Positions 23,494-33,854 of a stretch of DNA of 64,000 nt are shown here, piece after piece (position 1 is the stretch's first letter; each line of letters starts with the position of its first letter). The notes under the pieces were generated by a model. That model saw only the letters and a program-made list of their open reading frames with translations. It was not told where the DNA came from and made no database searches. This stretch comes from Ilex aquifolium (Eukaryota > Streptophyta > Magnoliopsida > Aquifoliales > Aquifoliaceae). The stretch spans positions 7,882,244 to 7,946,243 of the forward strand of contig OX637393.1 of the NCBI GenBank assembly GCA_951799425.1, written 5' to 3'. The position numbers and the translations under genes are program-made.

Positions 23494-25000
23494 ATGGCAA
23501 TCACCACTAGATCAAAGTCTCAACAACCCGGCTCACTGGGAGGAGGTTCCGCCTCCCCCCGCACATTCGAGACCTTCTGCCACGGCGACTCCCGTCGTCG
23601 GACAACAACAACTCTTGCAGACCATGCAGCTACTGGTGGAACAGAACCAGCAAATCATCCAACTTATGTTCACTCAAGAGGGTGTCACCCCTTACCCTGT
23701 AGGAGAAGCACCACTCCCTCCAACAGGGGAGGAGCAGCAACCCTTTCTTTCTGGGCACCAGGCAGCCCATCACCATGGGGTCCTCCGCCAGAACGCCCCA
23801 AGGCCACAGGGCGCCCCTCGCCCAGCAGTCCCTCCTCAACGCGCAGGCAGCTCGCGTGTTCCTCCTCTCTCATACGTACCTGCGCAGGAGGATGAAGACG
23901 GTGAGAGTCAATACGGTGACCACCAAATCCAGTACCATCATCCGACTGAAGATGTCCCCAACCAGTGGGACGAGAAGATTAGAGAGGTGCAGAACCAGCT
24001 TGGTGATGCACTCAACGCCATCAAGGCACAGACGCCTGAAGCCGTAGACTACCTGGTAAGACGTACTGATACGCCTTTTACTGCTGATATTGTCAATTAT
24101 CCTCTGCCTTCGAAGTTCAAGATGCCTAATATCGAGATCTTCGATGGCACCAAAGACCCCCTTGACCACCTGGACACCTACAAATCCCTCATGCAACTCC
24201 ACAATGTGCCTGAGGAGGTTATGTGCAGAGCCTTCCCTACCACCTTGAAGGGGTCTGCCTGCCAGTGGTTCTCCAAGATCAAGCCTTCCTCCATCCACTC
24301 TTTTGCAGAGCTAAGCAGGTCCTTTGTCTCCCACTTCATTGGGGGACGCCGCCACCAGAAACCAGTAACCCACTTGCTTACCATCAAGCAGGACAGGGAC
24401 GAGAGCCTCAGGGACTACCTTGCCCGCTTCAACAAGGAGGTCCTCCAGGTTGAGGAGCCAGATGATAAGGTGGCCTTAGCCGCTTTTATCGCTGGACTCC
24501 GCTCCTCCAGTTTTATGTTCTCTGTACTCAAGAAGCCGCCCTCCAGTATGCCCGAGCTGCTATCCAGGGCTCAGAAGTATATGAATGCGGAGGACATCAC
24601 CAAGGCCCGCCGAGGAGAGCCCTCTCGAGGAGGTGAGAAGAGAAAAGAAAGTCATGAAGACAGGAGGGAGACCGAGAACAAGAGAAAGAGAGCTGACAGG
24701 GTGTCTGTGAAGGACCGTCTCGGTCCACTGCCCCCGAGAGACCGGAAACCTTTCACACCACTCAACGCCTCAGTGGAGCACATCTTGTTCCAAATACAGG
24801 ATGACCCCGCTATCCGTTGGCCCGAGAAGATGAAATCCGACCCCAAACGCCGAAATACCAGTAAGTACTGTCGCTTCCACCGCGACCACGGCCATGATAC
24901 AGATGAATGCTTCCAGCTGAAGAAGCAAATTGAGGAGCTTATTCAACGGGGCCATCTGAGGCAGTACGTGGCTGGTCGAGGACCAGCTCCACTGCATTAA
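23494..25000 (+). pseudogene. gag (capsid/nucleocapsid) of the Tat element, frameshifted near its start
   Basis: Gag forms the virus-like particle that packages element RNA in the cytoplasm. The natural start appears to be ATG 23494 (protein beginning MAITTRSKS). After about 20 codons that frame runs into a C6 tract (23555-23560), and the conserved gag sequence continues in another frame, which stays open to TAA 24998. Downstream are a Gln/Pro-rich stretch, the retrotransposon gag domain at about 24.11-24.52 kb (FPTTLKGSACQWF, RDYLARFNKEV, LAAFIAGL), a Lys/Arg/Glu-rich linker, and a Cys-His knuckle CRFHRDHGHDTDEC (about 24869-24910) followed by LKKQIEELIQRG. The open frame formally starts upstream inside the LTR, which is an artefact. 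TAA 24998 is in frame with protease, so either gag and pol were meant to be separate or this is one more lesion. Confidence 0.85.
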
Positions 25001-25963
25001 GAGCGTGAGCACCAGCAACCCCTTGGTGAGATTCAGACCATCGCAAGAGGGTTAGGAGGGGGAGGTGATTCCAACTCCGCCAGGAAGACACACGCCCGAA
25101 GGGCCAAACAGGAAGAGTCACACGACTCTCGCCCGAAGAAAACACCACAACATGGAGAGGAGGAGGTTATCACCTTCTCAGATAAAGACCTTGTGGGGGT
25201 CCAGGTCCCACATGATGACCCCTTAGTTTTGACCTTGATGGTAGCCAACTACCAGGTCAAGAGAGTCCTAGTCGACAGTGGTAGCTCAGCCGACATCTTG
25301 TTCGCCTCAGCCTACGACAGCCTTCACCTCGGCAGAGAACGACTACAGCCAGTCAGGACTCCCTTGGTTGGCTTCTCAGGAGAGAGAGTCCATCCCTTGG
25401 GATCCATCACCCTGCCTGTCACAGTAGGGACTGCACCAAGGAGCTCTACTATAATGGTAAATTTTCTAGTACTAGATTGCCCTTCTGCTTATAATATAAT
25501 CCTTGGACGACCTGCCCTCAACACACTAAGGGCAGCACCGTCAACCTACCACATTCTCCTCCGTTTCCCAACATCCAATGGGGTTGGGGAGATAAGAGGA
25601 GATCAAGTCTCTGCCAGAGAGTGCTATGTGGCCTCTACGAGGGCTAAGAGACCACACGAGACTCTCCAAGTCGAAGTGTGTGACCCCAGGGAGGACAGTG
25701 CCACGGAAAGGGGTGAACCAGCAGAAGAGCTCCAACCTGTTGTGGTCAATGATAATCTTCCAGAAAGGAAGGTCTACATAGGCTCCTCACTTTCCCAGGA
25801 GCAGGCTTCCGCCTTGGTAGACTTCCTCATATGGAACACAGAAGTCTTCGCTTGGTCTCACGAAGACCTGGAGGGCATCAACCCGGAGGTGGCCTCCCAT
25901 CGACTTAATGTTGATCCCAGATATAAGCCTATTCGACAGAAGCTGAGGAATGTAAGCACTTAA
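25001..25963 (+). pseudogene. Aspartic protease region of pol
   Basis: Continues in the gag frame after the stop at 24998. The catalytic triad Asp-Ser-Gly appears in VLVDSGSSADILF at about 25267-25305. The flap and substrate region follows (GERVHPLGSITLPVTVG, then YNIILGRPALN). The segment then runs through a spacer into the start of reverse transcriptase (HRLNVDPRYKPIRQK) and is cut by TAA at 25961-25963. In the family this enzyme cleaves the Gag-Pol precursor inside the particle. Confidence 0.85.
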
Positions 25964-26540
25964 AGGGGGCAAGCCATGGAAGCAGAGGTAGACAAGTTGT
26001 TAACTAATGGATCAGTAAGGGAGGTAGCCTACTCAGATTGGCTATCCAATGTGGTGATGGTGACGAAAACCAATGGGAAGTGGCGCCTCTGCGTAGACTT
26101 CACGGAACTCAACAAAGCCTGTCCAAAAGACAGCTATCCACTCCCACGCATCGACTTCCTTATTGATGCCACTGCTGGACATTAACTCTTCAGTTTCCTG
26201 GATGCCTACTCCGGTTACAATCAGATCAGCATGTTCCCCCTGGATCAGGAGAAAACCTCTTTCATTACTCCAAAAGGCACTTACTGTTACAGGGTGATGC
26301 CTTTCGGACTCAAGAACGCCGGTGCCACATACCAGCGCCTCATCAACAAGATGTTCGAGGCTCAGATTGGGAAGACTATGGAGGTCTATGTAGATGACAT
26401 GTTGGTGAAGAGTGCAGCTGCGGATGATCATGTAGCACACCTGCAGGAGACCTTTGACGTGTTGAGAGCCTACAAGATGAAGTTGAACCCTAAAAAAGTG
26501 CGCCTTCGGCGTTGGCTCAGGAAAATTTCTAGGCTTCATG
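25964..26540 (+). pseudogene. Reverse transcriptase region of pol, two stops and a +1 shift
   Basis: RNA-dependent DNA polymerase core. Visible: VVMVTKTNGKWRLCVDFTEL-type motif (26050-26110), NKACPKDSYPLPRID, then TAA at 26183-26185 where the family has a short acidic or amide residue, LDAYSGYNQI, PFGLKNAGATYQR, and the catalytic YVDD (26387-26398). A run of six A at about 26492-26497 shifts the frame by one. The same protein then continues as FLGFMVHKKGIEANPDK in the frame used by the downstream RNase H. The catalytic Asp pair is intact, but the lesions prevent a full product. Confidence 0.9.
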
Positions 26541-27818
26541 GTCCACAAGAAGGGCATAGAAGCCAATCCAGATAAGATCAGAGTCATCATGGAGATGAAG
26601 TCCCCGACCTCGACAAAGGAGGTCCAGCGCCTCAACGGAAGGGTAGCAGCCCTCAACAGGTTTGTCTCTAAGTCAGCCGATAAATGCCTACCTTTCTTTA
26701 AAATCCTACGCAGGTCATTCCAGTGGGGACCAGAGGCTGAGGGAGCCTTTCAGAAGCTTAAAGCCTACCTCGTCGCACCACCTCTACTCTCTCATGCACT
26801 ACCAGGAGAGAAACTGTACCTCTACCTCTCCTCTTCACCGTCTACCGTAAGCTCCGTCCTCATCAGAGAGGATGAGGGCACCCAGAAGCCTGTCTACTAT
26901 GTTAGTAGAGCCTACCGAGGGGCAGAGGTAAGGTACACGGAGTTAGAAAAATTGGCCCTTGCCCTCGTCACTGCAGCCAGACGCATGCGCCCCTACTTTC
27001 AGGGCCACACCATCGTGGTAGTCACGGATCAACCATTTAAAAGAATTTTGGGGAAGCCTGACGTCTCTGGTAGGTTGCTCAAATGGGCGGTGGAGTTGAG
27101 TGAATTCGACATACAGTACCAGCCTAGGGCTGCCATCAAAGCCCAAGCCCTTGCAGATTTTGTGGCGGAGTCCACACCCTTACAAGAGTCCCAAAGAGAG
27201 GTATCAGGCGCCCATGCGCCCACCTACTCAGTGCACACTGACTCCACCCATCAGGAGTCCAGTCCAGATGTTGCCCAAGGGAAGAACCACTACCCAGAGA
27301 AGGAGGAGGAGTCAGCTACGCTGACTGGGCAACCTTGGGCGCCCCCTAGGGCTCCATCCTCTCAGCCCTCATCACATTCTCCTCCATCACCCCCTACACC
27401 ATCCTGGAAGCTTTACGTAGATGGGCCCTCCACTAGCGAAGGGGGTGGAGCTGGACTAGTACTGACCAGCCCACATGGCACACCCTTGAAGTATGCTGTC
27501 TCCTTACACTTCGCCACATCAAATAACCAAGCAGAGTATGAGGCTCTCATATCAGGCCTAAGGCTAGCCTTGGAGATGGAAGCACTCAATCTCATGGCCT
27601 ATAGTGACTCTCAGCTCATAGTTAACCAAGTGAGGGGAGATTTTGAAGCCAAGGAAGAAAGGATGCAAGAGTACCTCTCGGTGGTCCAAGCCCATCTCAC
27701 AAGGTTTGCCTGTTTCGACATCCACCATGTACCCCGAGAAGAGAATGCTATGGCAGACGCCCTTGCAAAGTTTGCCTCTGCCAATATACTCATGGGTCCA
27801 GCACTAACAGGTCACTAG
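26541..27818 (+). pseudogene. RNase H plus second (additional) RNase H of pol
   Basis: One open stretch of about 426 codons. First comes the RT connection and classical RNase H region (LSHALPGEKLYLYLSSS, VYYVSRAYRGAEVRYTELEK, LKWAVELSEFDIQYQPR), whose usual first catalytic Asp position reads Ser. A Pro/Ser-rich linker with repeated GCCC-type codons follows. A second RNase H follows at about 27.41-27.79 kb with KLYVDGPS, NQAEYEAL, YSDSQLIVNQV and ENAMADALAKFA, so its D-E-D-D set is present. Duplicated RNase H with a degenerate first copy is established for the plant Tat clade. The stretch ends at TAG 27816, before integrase. Confidence 0.9.
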
Positions 27819-29114
27819 TTCGAGCCCAGCACCACCAAACCAGAGGAGGAGGTCCATTGTGCATCCTCATAATCCAACTGGATGACTCCTATCTGAGCTT
27901 ACCTGCAGGAGGGCACTAGTCTAGACGACCCAGTAGAGGCCAGAAAAGTAAGGATGAGAGCACCCAGATATGTCATCCTACAGAACACCCTTTACAAGAA
28001 GAGTCATTCTCTCCCTCTACTCCGCTGCCTCACCCTCGAAGAAGCTGACTATGTCATGAGGGAGATTCACGAAGGGATATGTGGAAACCATTCAGGAGGG
28101 CGTGCATTGGCCCATAAAGCAGTTAGGTAGGGATACTATTGGCCTACTATGATCCGAGATACCAAAGACTTCGTCAAGAGATGTGATAAGTGCCAGCGTT
28201 TTGCAACGGTACCCAGACAACCACCCGAAGAGCTCACCACCATCCAGAGCCCATGGCCCTTCTCCATGTGGGGGATTGACATCCTAGGTCCCCTACCTAC
28301 AAGTCGAGGCCAGTGCAAGTTTGTAGTCATAGCCATCGACTACTTCACCAAGTGGGCAGAAGCAGAAGCCTTAGCCAAAATCACAAATCAAAATATAAAG
28401 GATTTCATATGGACGAATCTAGTCTGCAGGTTTGGAATACCACATGCCATTGTGAGCGACAACGCCAAGCAGTTTGACAACAAACTCCTCAACGGTTTCT
28501 GTGCAGACCTCCAGATCAAGCAACCCCATTCTAGCCCCGCCCATCCCCAGGCAAATGGCCAAGCAGAGGTCACTGTCAGAACCATACTTCGCAACCTGAA
28601 AGCCAGATTGGAAACTGCCAAGGGGAGATGGGTAGACGAACTCCCAGGAGTACTGTGGGCATATCGGACCACACCAAGGAGTCCAACGGGTGAAACTCCT
28701 TTCTCTCTAGCATATGGAACAGAGGCAGTGATACCCGTTGAAATCGGGGTACACTCCCTTAGGGTCCAACACCATGACCCTACCAATAATGAAGAAGACC
28801 TCCACATCAACCTCGACTTGGTAGAGGAGGAGATGGAGATAACCATGCTCCGGAATGTAGAGTACAAGTGTCGCATGACCAAGTACTACAACTCGAGGGT
28901 GAAGCATCGGTCTTTCTTACCCGGGGACCTGGTCTTAAGAAAGGTCATCCTGTCTACCAAAGACTCCCGAGAAGGAAAACTGGGACCAAACTAGGAAGGT
29001 CCCTACACCGTCATAGAGGTAGTAAGGCCAGGAACTTACAAAATCCAAAACCCCGAAGGAAAGATCCTAGCCCATCCATGGAATGCGGAGCACTTAAAGA
29101 AATACTACCAGTAG
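27819..29114 (+). pseudogene. Integrase region of pol, with internal stops
   Basis: Inserts the cDNA into the host genome. Same frame as the RNase H segment, interrupted by TAA 27870, TGA 27894, TAG 28128 and TAG 28992. The N-terminal zinc-binding module is visible (REIHEGICGNHSGGRAL, then RCDKCQRFA). The catalytic core has its D-D-E residues in MWGIDILGPL, AIVSDNAKQF and HPQANGQAEV. The C-terminal segment (PYTVIEVVRPGTYKI, HPWNAEHLKKYYQ) ends at TAG 29112. The conserved GTEAVIPVEI segment is present. Without the stops the length would be normal for the family. Confidence 0.9.
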
Positions 29115-29324
29115 CTGGGGGTAGTGAGTCATGAGTCGAGGGCCATTACTTGTACTGTTTACCTTTTAATCGTTTTGCTATTTTCTACTTTCTTAAGTAT
29201 TTACTTGGAATTGTGAAATAAAATTTCAAAGTACTTTCTCAAAAGTTGTGTTTCATTAAGATCCATGAGCTTTTTACAAAAGGAAGACATTGTCTGTCAA
29301 CAAAAAAGTACAAAGGCATCACTC
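29115..29324 (+). other. Gap between pol and the convergent antisense gene
   Basis: Roughly 210 bases, AT-richer than the flanks, with AATAAAA near 29216. The two genes converge here, so both transcripts may end in this interval. Confidence 0.4.
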
Positions 29325-31769
29325 CTAATGACCCTCACTACTCCCACTCACATAATCTCCTCCATCACCATCATCATCGGTGTCGGGGGCCTCATCAGGC
29401 CGAAAGGTAGTAAAGTCATTGTAAGGGTATGCTGCAGTGACCTTCCTCCTGAGCTCCTCGTAGCCGTCAACGAAGGCACCGACCCTGCCCCTCTCAGCAG
29501 CATCCCTCTGAGCCTCGGCCCGAGTAGCTCTCTCGAGTGCTACACGAAGGTCGGCCTCAAGCTGGGCAGTCCTCTCCTGCGCTCGCCTCAACTCCTCAGC
29601 GGCATTCTCTCGCGTCTGCCCCTCGAGCCTCAACTGCTTCTCGGCATCCTCTCGTGCCTGCCGAGAAAGCTCCGCAGCATCCTCTCGTGCCTGCTGCTCA
29701 AGTCTAAGCCGCTCCTCGGCAGTCTCACGTGTCTGCCTCTCCCTCGCCTGGCCGTCGACTGCCTCCCTAATCTTCAGAGTGCTGTTAAAAAGGCAGGGTA
29801 AGGCTGCAGCCACCTATATACATCCAAAGGTGAAATACAAGAAGAATCAGGGACAAAACCAGTATATTACAAAAAAGCCACATGCAAAGCGAGGAGTGCA
29901 GAACTTACCAATGCAAGGCCCTCCACAGTAGTATCAACTACGCCCTCGGGACCTCGAGAAGCAACCTCTTGAATCTCGACGCCAGTCACATAATTGAAAA
30001 GTCTCCCCCTCGCCAATCTCACATCCCGCAACATGGACACTGGGGGAGAACCTGAAGTGGGAAAGCTGGGCAGACCCTCCGTCCTGACGGGAGACGACAT
30101 CAGAGCCTCAGCCCCCACAGCAGTGCAAGAGTGCTCTCTCAGGGGCGAGGAGACATCAATCGAAGAAGGAGGAGGAGCATCACCAGGGTCGGCCTCTGAG
30201 AAACTAGCCTGACCAGTAGACTCTGGTCGCGAAGAGCTGGGAGCATTGGTTTTTGCCCTCTTGGAAGGGCAAGGAGGAGAGGGCGCCGCCCTAGAAGAAA
30301 AAACCTCCCCCACCATGAACCTGTCAATAGGAAGGCATGCAGAACCAATGTAAGCCAAGAATCATATCATGCTATATTTTTTAAGGGACAACGAAAGGAG
30401 TTAAGTACCTTTTCTCCTCGGCCTCGTGAGAATCGTAGGAATACCGGACGCTGACATAATCTCATAAAATTTTTTGGTGGGATTGTTACGAACCATGTCA
30501 AGCAGCCTCTCTTGAATCGGAGTCAGAATCGGTGGATCTGTAGAGAGACGGTAGCACCATAAGAACAAGTAGGCAATAATCAAGGCAGAAGTAGAAGGTG
30601 AAATATTTACCTTTTGTGTTCCAGGGGACTGTATCCCATTGTGTGGGCACCATGTCGCGGTCGGACTCAGAAGCCCACTCTCCCCCGACGAAGAAAAACC
30701 TCATCTTCCAATTGTGAAGGTTGGACGTAAGCCCGTCGATAATCCTGCCAGATCTGGGGGCAAAACGATACCACCCCTGATAAGGAGCGGGGTTCTCTCG
30801 AAGCGCGTGAGTAGCCAGGAATTCCTCAAACGGCGGGGGAACAGTAGCAGGGTGAACCAGTCGCCATAGTGCAAAGAATGCCATAATCACCCTCCAACCA
30901 TTGGGAGCCAACCTCCCTGGAGTAAGGGACAAGTGCTCCAGAACCCGACATATGGGTCTGGGGATAGGAAACGGCAAGCCAGCCTCCAACATGCCCTCGT
31001 AAACGACAATCTCGCCTAAAGAGTCACAGCATGCAGACTTATCGGCCTCCGGACGGAGGCACGTCACAAAGGGTGGAATACGGTACCAAGCAACCATGTC
31101 GGAGATATCCTCATCATATTTAAAAGAGCTAAGTATAGAGGCTACCTGAGAAACATTGTCCCCATCTGCACTTGGACCTTCGTCAAGGTCTCCGGCGGGT
31201 TCCCCCTCATCTGAAAGGGTACCCCAGAAGCAGGCTCAGGCCACTGATAAGAAAATTTTATCATGATTGACAGAAGAATAAAAAGAACATTGGAGCATAC
31301 CTCAGGAGCCAGGCCTATCCAAGTCAGCGATTGGTCGTTTTCTAGACTCGCGAAGGGGAAGCTGCACCATACTTGGGGTGTCACCCGAAGACCCCTGGGC
31401 GCCACCCACACCACCTGAAGAGCCCAGGGCGCCGTCTGGACCATGGGTACTGCCCTCAGTTGAAGATCTACTCTGTTGCCCACCAATGCCTTGAGCCTTT
31501 GTTGATACACTGAAGGGATTGACTGGAGCCTTATTGCTTGAACCCAACCTGGAACTCATAATTCCAAATGTTTTCTCTCCACCCGTAGACATCCCCACCA
31601 TGCTACAGCTGCCAACTGGACGACTAGGAGGGAAGGACCCCAGGGCGCCACCTGGGCAGGACCATAGGGCGCCACCTGGGCTAGCCCCTTGGGCGCTGCC
31701 TGTGGCAGCCCCTTGGGCGCCCCCTCCTTGCTCCTCTATTTCGCCCTCCCTTGAACTCCTAGTCTTCAT
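29325..31769 (-). CDS. Antisense additional gene of the Tat element: gypsy-type transposon domain plus coiled coil
   Basis: Lies between pol and the 3' LTR on the opposite strand. Inferred exons, reading leftward: 31769-about 31305 (MKTRSSREGEIEEQ start, Gly/Ser/Pro-rich), about 31243-31144, 31128-30611, 30537-30409, 30320-29909 and 29781-29325, each with GT and AG borders. Exon 3 holds the domain described in plants as 'putative gypsy type transposon' (Pfam Transposase_28): AGLPFPIPRPICRVLEH, LTPGRLAPNGWRVIMAFF, NWKMRFFFVGGEW. The last exon is an Arg/Glu/Gln heptad coiled coil ending in an Asp-rich tail. Exons 2-3 and 3-4 join in phase. Exons 1-2, 4-5 and 5-6 do not join cleanly with the borders I chose, so some borders are wrong or the copy has small lesions. 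Function is unknown; similar extra ORFs are known from Grande and Retand. Confidence 0.65.
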
Positions 31770-31861
31770 TGTTTGGTTTTGGGTTGAATAAGGAGAAGGC
31801 TAAAGGAAAAGAAATGGAGAGGAAGTATGAAGTGGGGATGAACAGTGAGCTCTTGGGATGC

Positions 31862-31870
31862 CTTTAAATA
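31862..31870 (-). promoter_or_regulatory. TATA-like box of the antisense gene
   Basis: TATTTAAAG on the minus strand, about 95 bases before the ATG at 31769 and outside the LTR. It suggests the antisense gene has its own promoter rather than relying on the LTR. Confidence 0.5.
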
Positions 31871-32151
31871 GAGAAGACAAAGCTTCTTGGGGAAGCTTGG
31901 TAAAACTTCTCATGAAAGCTTGGTGGTTTTGAAGAATACCCAGAGGAAAGGCCTTCAGAAATGAGGAACTACGAGGAGGATGATGAAACAGTGGCCTCGA
32001 CTCGTAGACAAAAAAAAAAAAAAAATTTATTATTTCCCGGTAAACTCAGCGAACGACCCGATGAAGGGGTGCCATGAAGAGCAAGGAAAAATCATGACGT
32101 AGCCGAGACACATGCCCTCGACCTCTTTCCTTTCGAGAAAAATCAGAGTTC

Positions 32152-32168
32152 GGAGCATGGGGGGCAAA
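32152..32168 (+). promoter_or_regulatory. Polypurine tract
   Basis: GGAGCATGGGGGGCAAA immediately before the TG of the 3' LTR; primer for plus-strand DNA synthesis. The same G6-CA core borders the LTRs at 58558 and 48554 on the minus strand. Confidence 0.75.
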
Positions 32169-32862
32169 TGACGAGCCCAAAATTCAACTGGGCCAAGCCC
32201 GATAAAAATAAGTCGAGAAAGGCCCAAATGCCAAAGGGCCCAAGAAATAGTCCAAGTCGCCAAAGCCCACCAAGCCGGGTCAACCCACCTAAAAGGAGCG
32301 GAGAAGAGGTGAAGGGACCAAGGGAAACCAAGGGGCGCCACATGAGAGGCACCCAAGCCATATGGGCGCCGCCCACTAGGCGCCACCATTGAGCGCCGCC
32401 CAATGGTTGAGCTCCTCACTCCTCCTCAACCTCTCACTTGTTTTCTCCTCATGTCATGATACTTCAAGTCCAAGAAGGAAGGCACCAGAAGCCTACACCT
32501 AAGCCCAAGGAAAACACCCAAAGGGGATGACCACCCATGGGCGCCTACCCCTTTGGTGCTCCTCTTGCTTTGGCACTCCGGTACGCCCACTCCAACTCAA
32601 GGTCCAGCCTAAAGTCCAATCCAATCAGGACTCTCCTCCGACTAAATAGGAGCACGAGTAAGAGAATGACGGGATACAAAGATCAACTCCTACCTTAATT
32701 GTGCTTGCCAAAGAGGTCCACTCTTACCATGATTGTACTTACCAAAATAGTGGAAGACCTCTTCCTCACGGCACCGCCTCACCATAGCTATATAATGTAA
32801 GCCTTCTCAAGGGTAAAGACACGTTGACTACACCTCCTACATCTCCAACATCCCTACACTCT

Positions 32863-32900
<38 letters not shown>

Positions 32901-33127
32901 GCTCTGTAACACTCCGGTGACTCTTATTCATCAATAAAGAACACCAGGCCACTGCTGCCATTCCCGAAAATGGAGTAGGTCATCCGAGACCGAACCACTA
33001 TAATTTCCTGTGTTGATCTGTTGTTTATTGCTTTAAGTTCCATTGATTGCTTGTTAATTACTCATTAATTACACCCTTATATATTCTTGGCTGTTGATCT
33101 TGCCAAAGACAATTTTGTGCATCATCA
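32169..33127 (+). repeat. 3' LTR (959 bp)
   Basis: Starts TGACGAGCCC and ends GTGCATCATCA, followed by the target duplication GAGAG. Its CT run (about 32871-32897) is longer than that of the 5' LTR. Confidence 0.95.
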
Positions 33128-33132
33128 GAGAG

Positions 33133-33846
33133 AATTGATTGAAACTTCCAATTTCGATTTTGTTACGTTTAATTAACACCCCAATTGGTAGAAACATTTA
33201 GTTAACCTCTCTATTAGTGTTTCAACCTCCATTCCATGTACTTTGGAAGTCATATGCATGATTTTCCGAACATGTAAAGAGTTTATAATAAAGTAGAGCG
33301 ATATTTAAACTGCACCATTCATAAACTACAATGTTGTCTATGATTAATCCTGAATTAGTCCGATGGACGAAAATGTCTTTAAAATTTTCACTTTCTTAGA
33401 CCATAAGTTTCCATCCAGCCATTAATGACCTTTTACTATGGTTTGTTTACCTTTGGATTGAACGCATACTGAATAAATTTTTCTAGCATGTAGGATAACA
33501 AATTTTGAGCTTCAAAATCATTATCCCCACCTTACCAATATTAGTTTCAACCTCGTAAGGCTGACAAATCTCAACAAATTTTTGTAACATTGTAAAGAGC
33601 AGAATCAAGTGAGGGTCAACAAGGGTGCTGCTTTTCTATTGACTAGATTAGTTGCAAATAACACCTTGCAAATTGAGGTTCTTACCTTTTTTGGGTATTT
33701 ACTATTCTATGTTTAGCGATGTGGGGTTGGACCTGAATGAACCGTAGACCTTGACATTAAGGGTTCGATCTTCGCTGGTGTTTCTCGGATTTTACTGATA
33801 CTTATGGTTTGTGGGTGATTAGAGGTATACAAAGTTTACTTTCACA
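33133..33846. other. Non-genic stretch
   Basis: No gene or clear repeat recognised between the LTR retrotransposon and the next hAT element. Confidence 0.4.
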
Positions 33847-33854
33847 GGGATGAG

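Larger units (their letters stand above)
22470..33127 (+). mobile_element. Complete Tat-lineage Ty3/gypsy LTR retrotransposon, 10.7 kb
   Basis: Bounded by two LTRs (22470-23430 and 32169-33127), each starting TG and ending CA, and by a perfect 5-bp target duplication GAGAG (22465-22469 and 33128-33132). After the 5' LTR comes a primer-binding site (TTGGCGCCGTCTGTGGGAAC). Before the 3' LTR comes a polypurine tract containing G6. Plus-strand order is gag, protease, reverse transcriptase, RNase H, second RNase H, integrase, which is the Ty3/gypsy order with the duplicated RNase H known from the plant Tat clade (Ogre, Retand, Grande). About 3 kb between pol and the 3' LTR holds a multi-exon gene on the opposite strand. 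Gag-pol has about eight premature stops and two frameshifts, so the copy is non-autonomous. Confidence 0.93.

Noticed and set aside
23870..24298. Minus-strand frames opposite gag
   Set aside because: Shadow frames of the gag coding sequence, whose plus-strand motifs are clear.
25964..29114. Endogenous pararetrovirus as an alternative for the RT region
   Set aside because: There is an integrase with zinc-binding and D-D-E motifs, two LTRs and a 5-bp duplication, and no movement or coat protein; this is a Ty3/gypsy retrotransposon.
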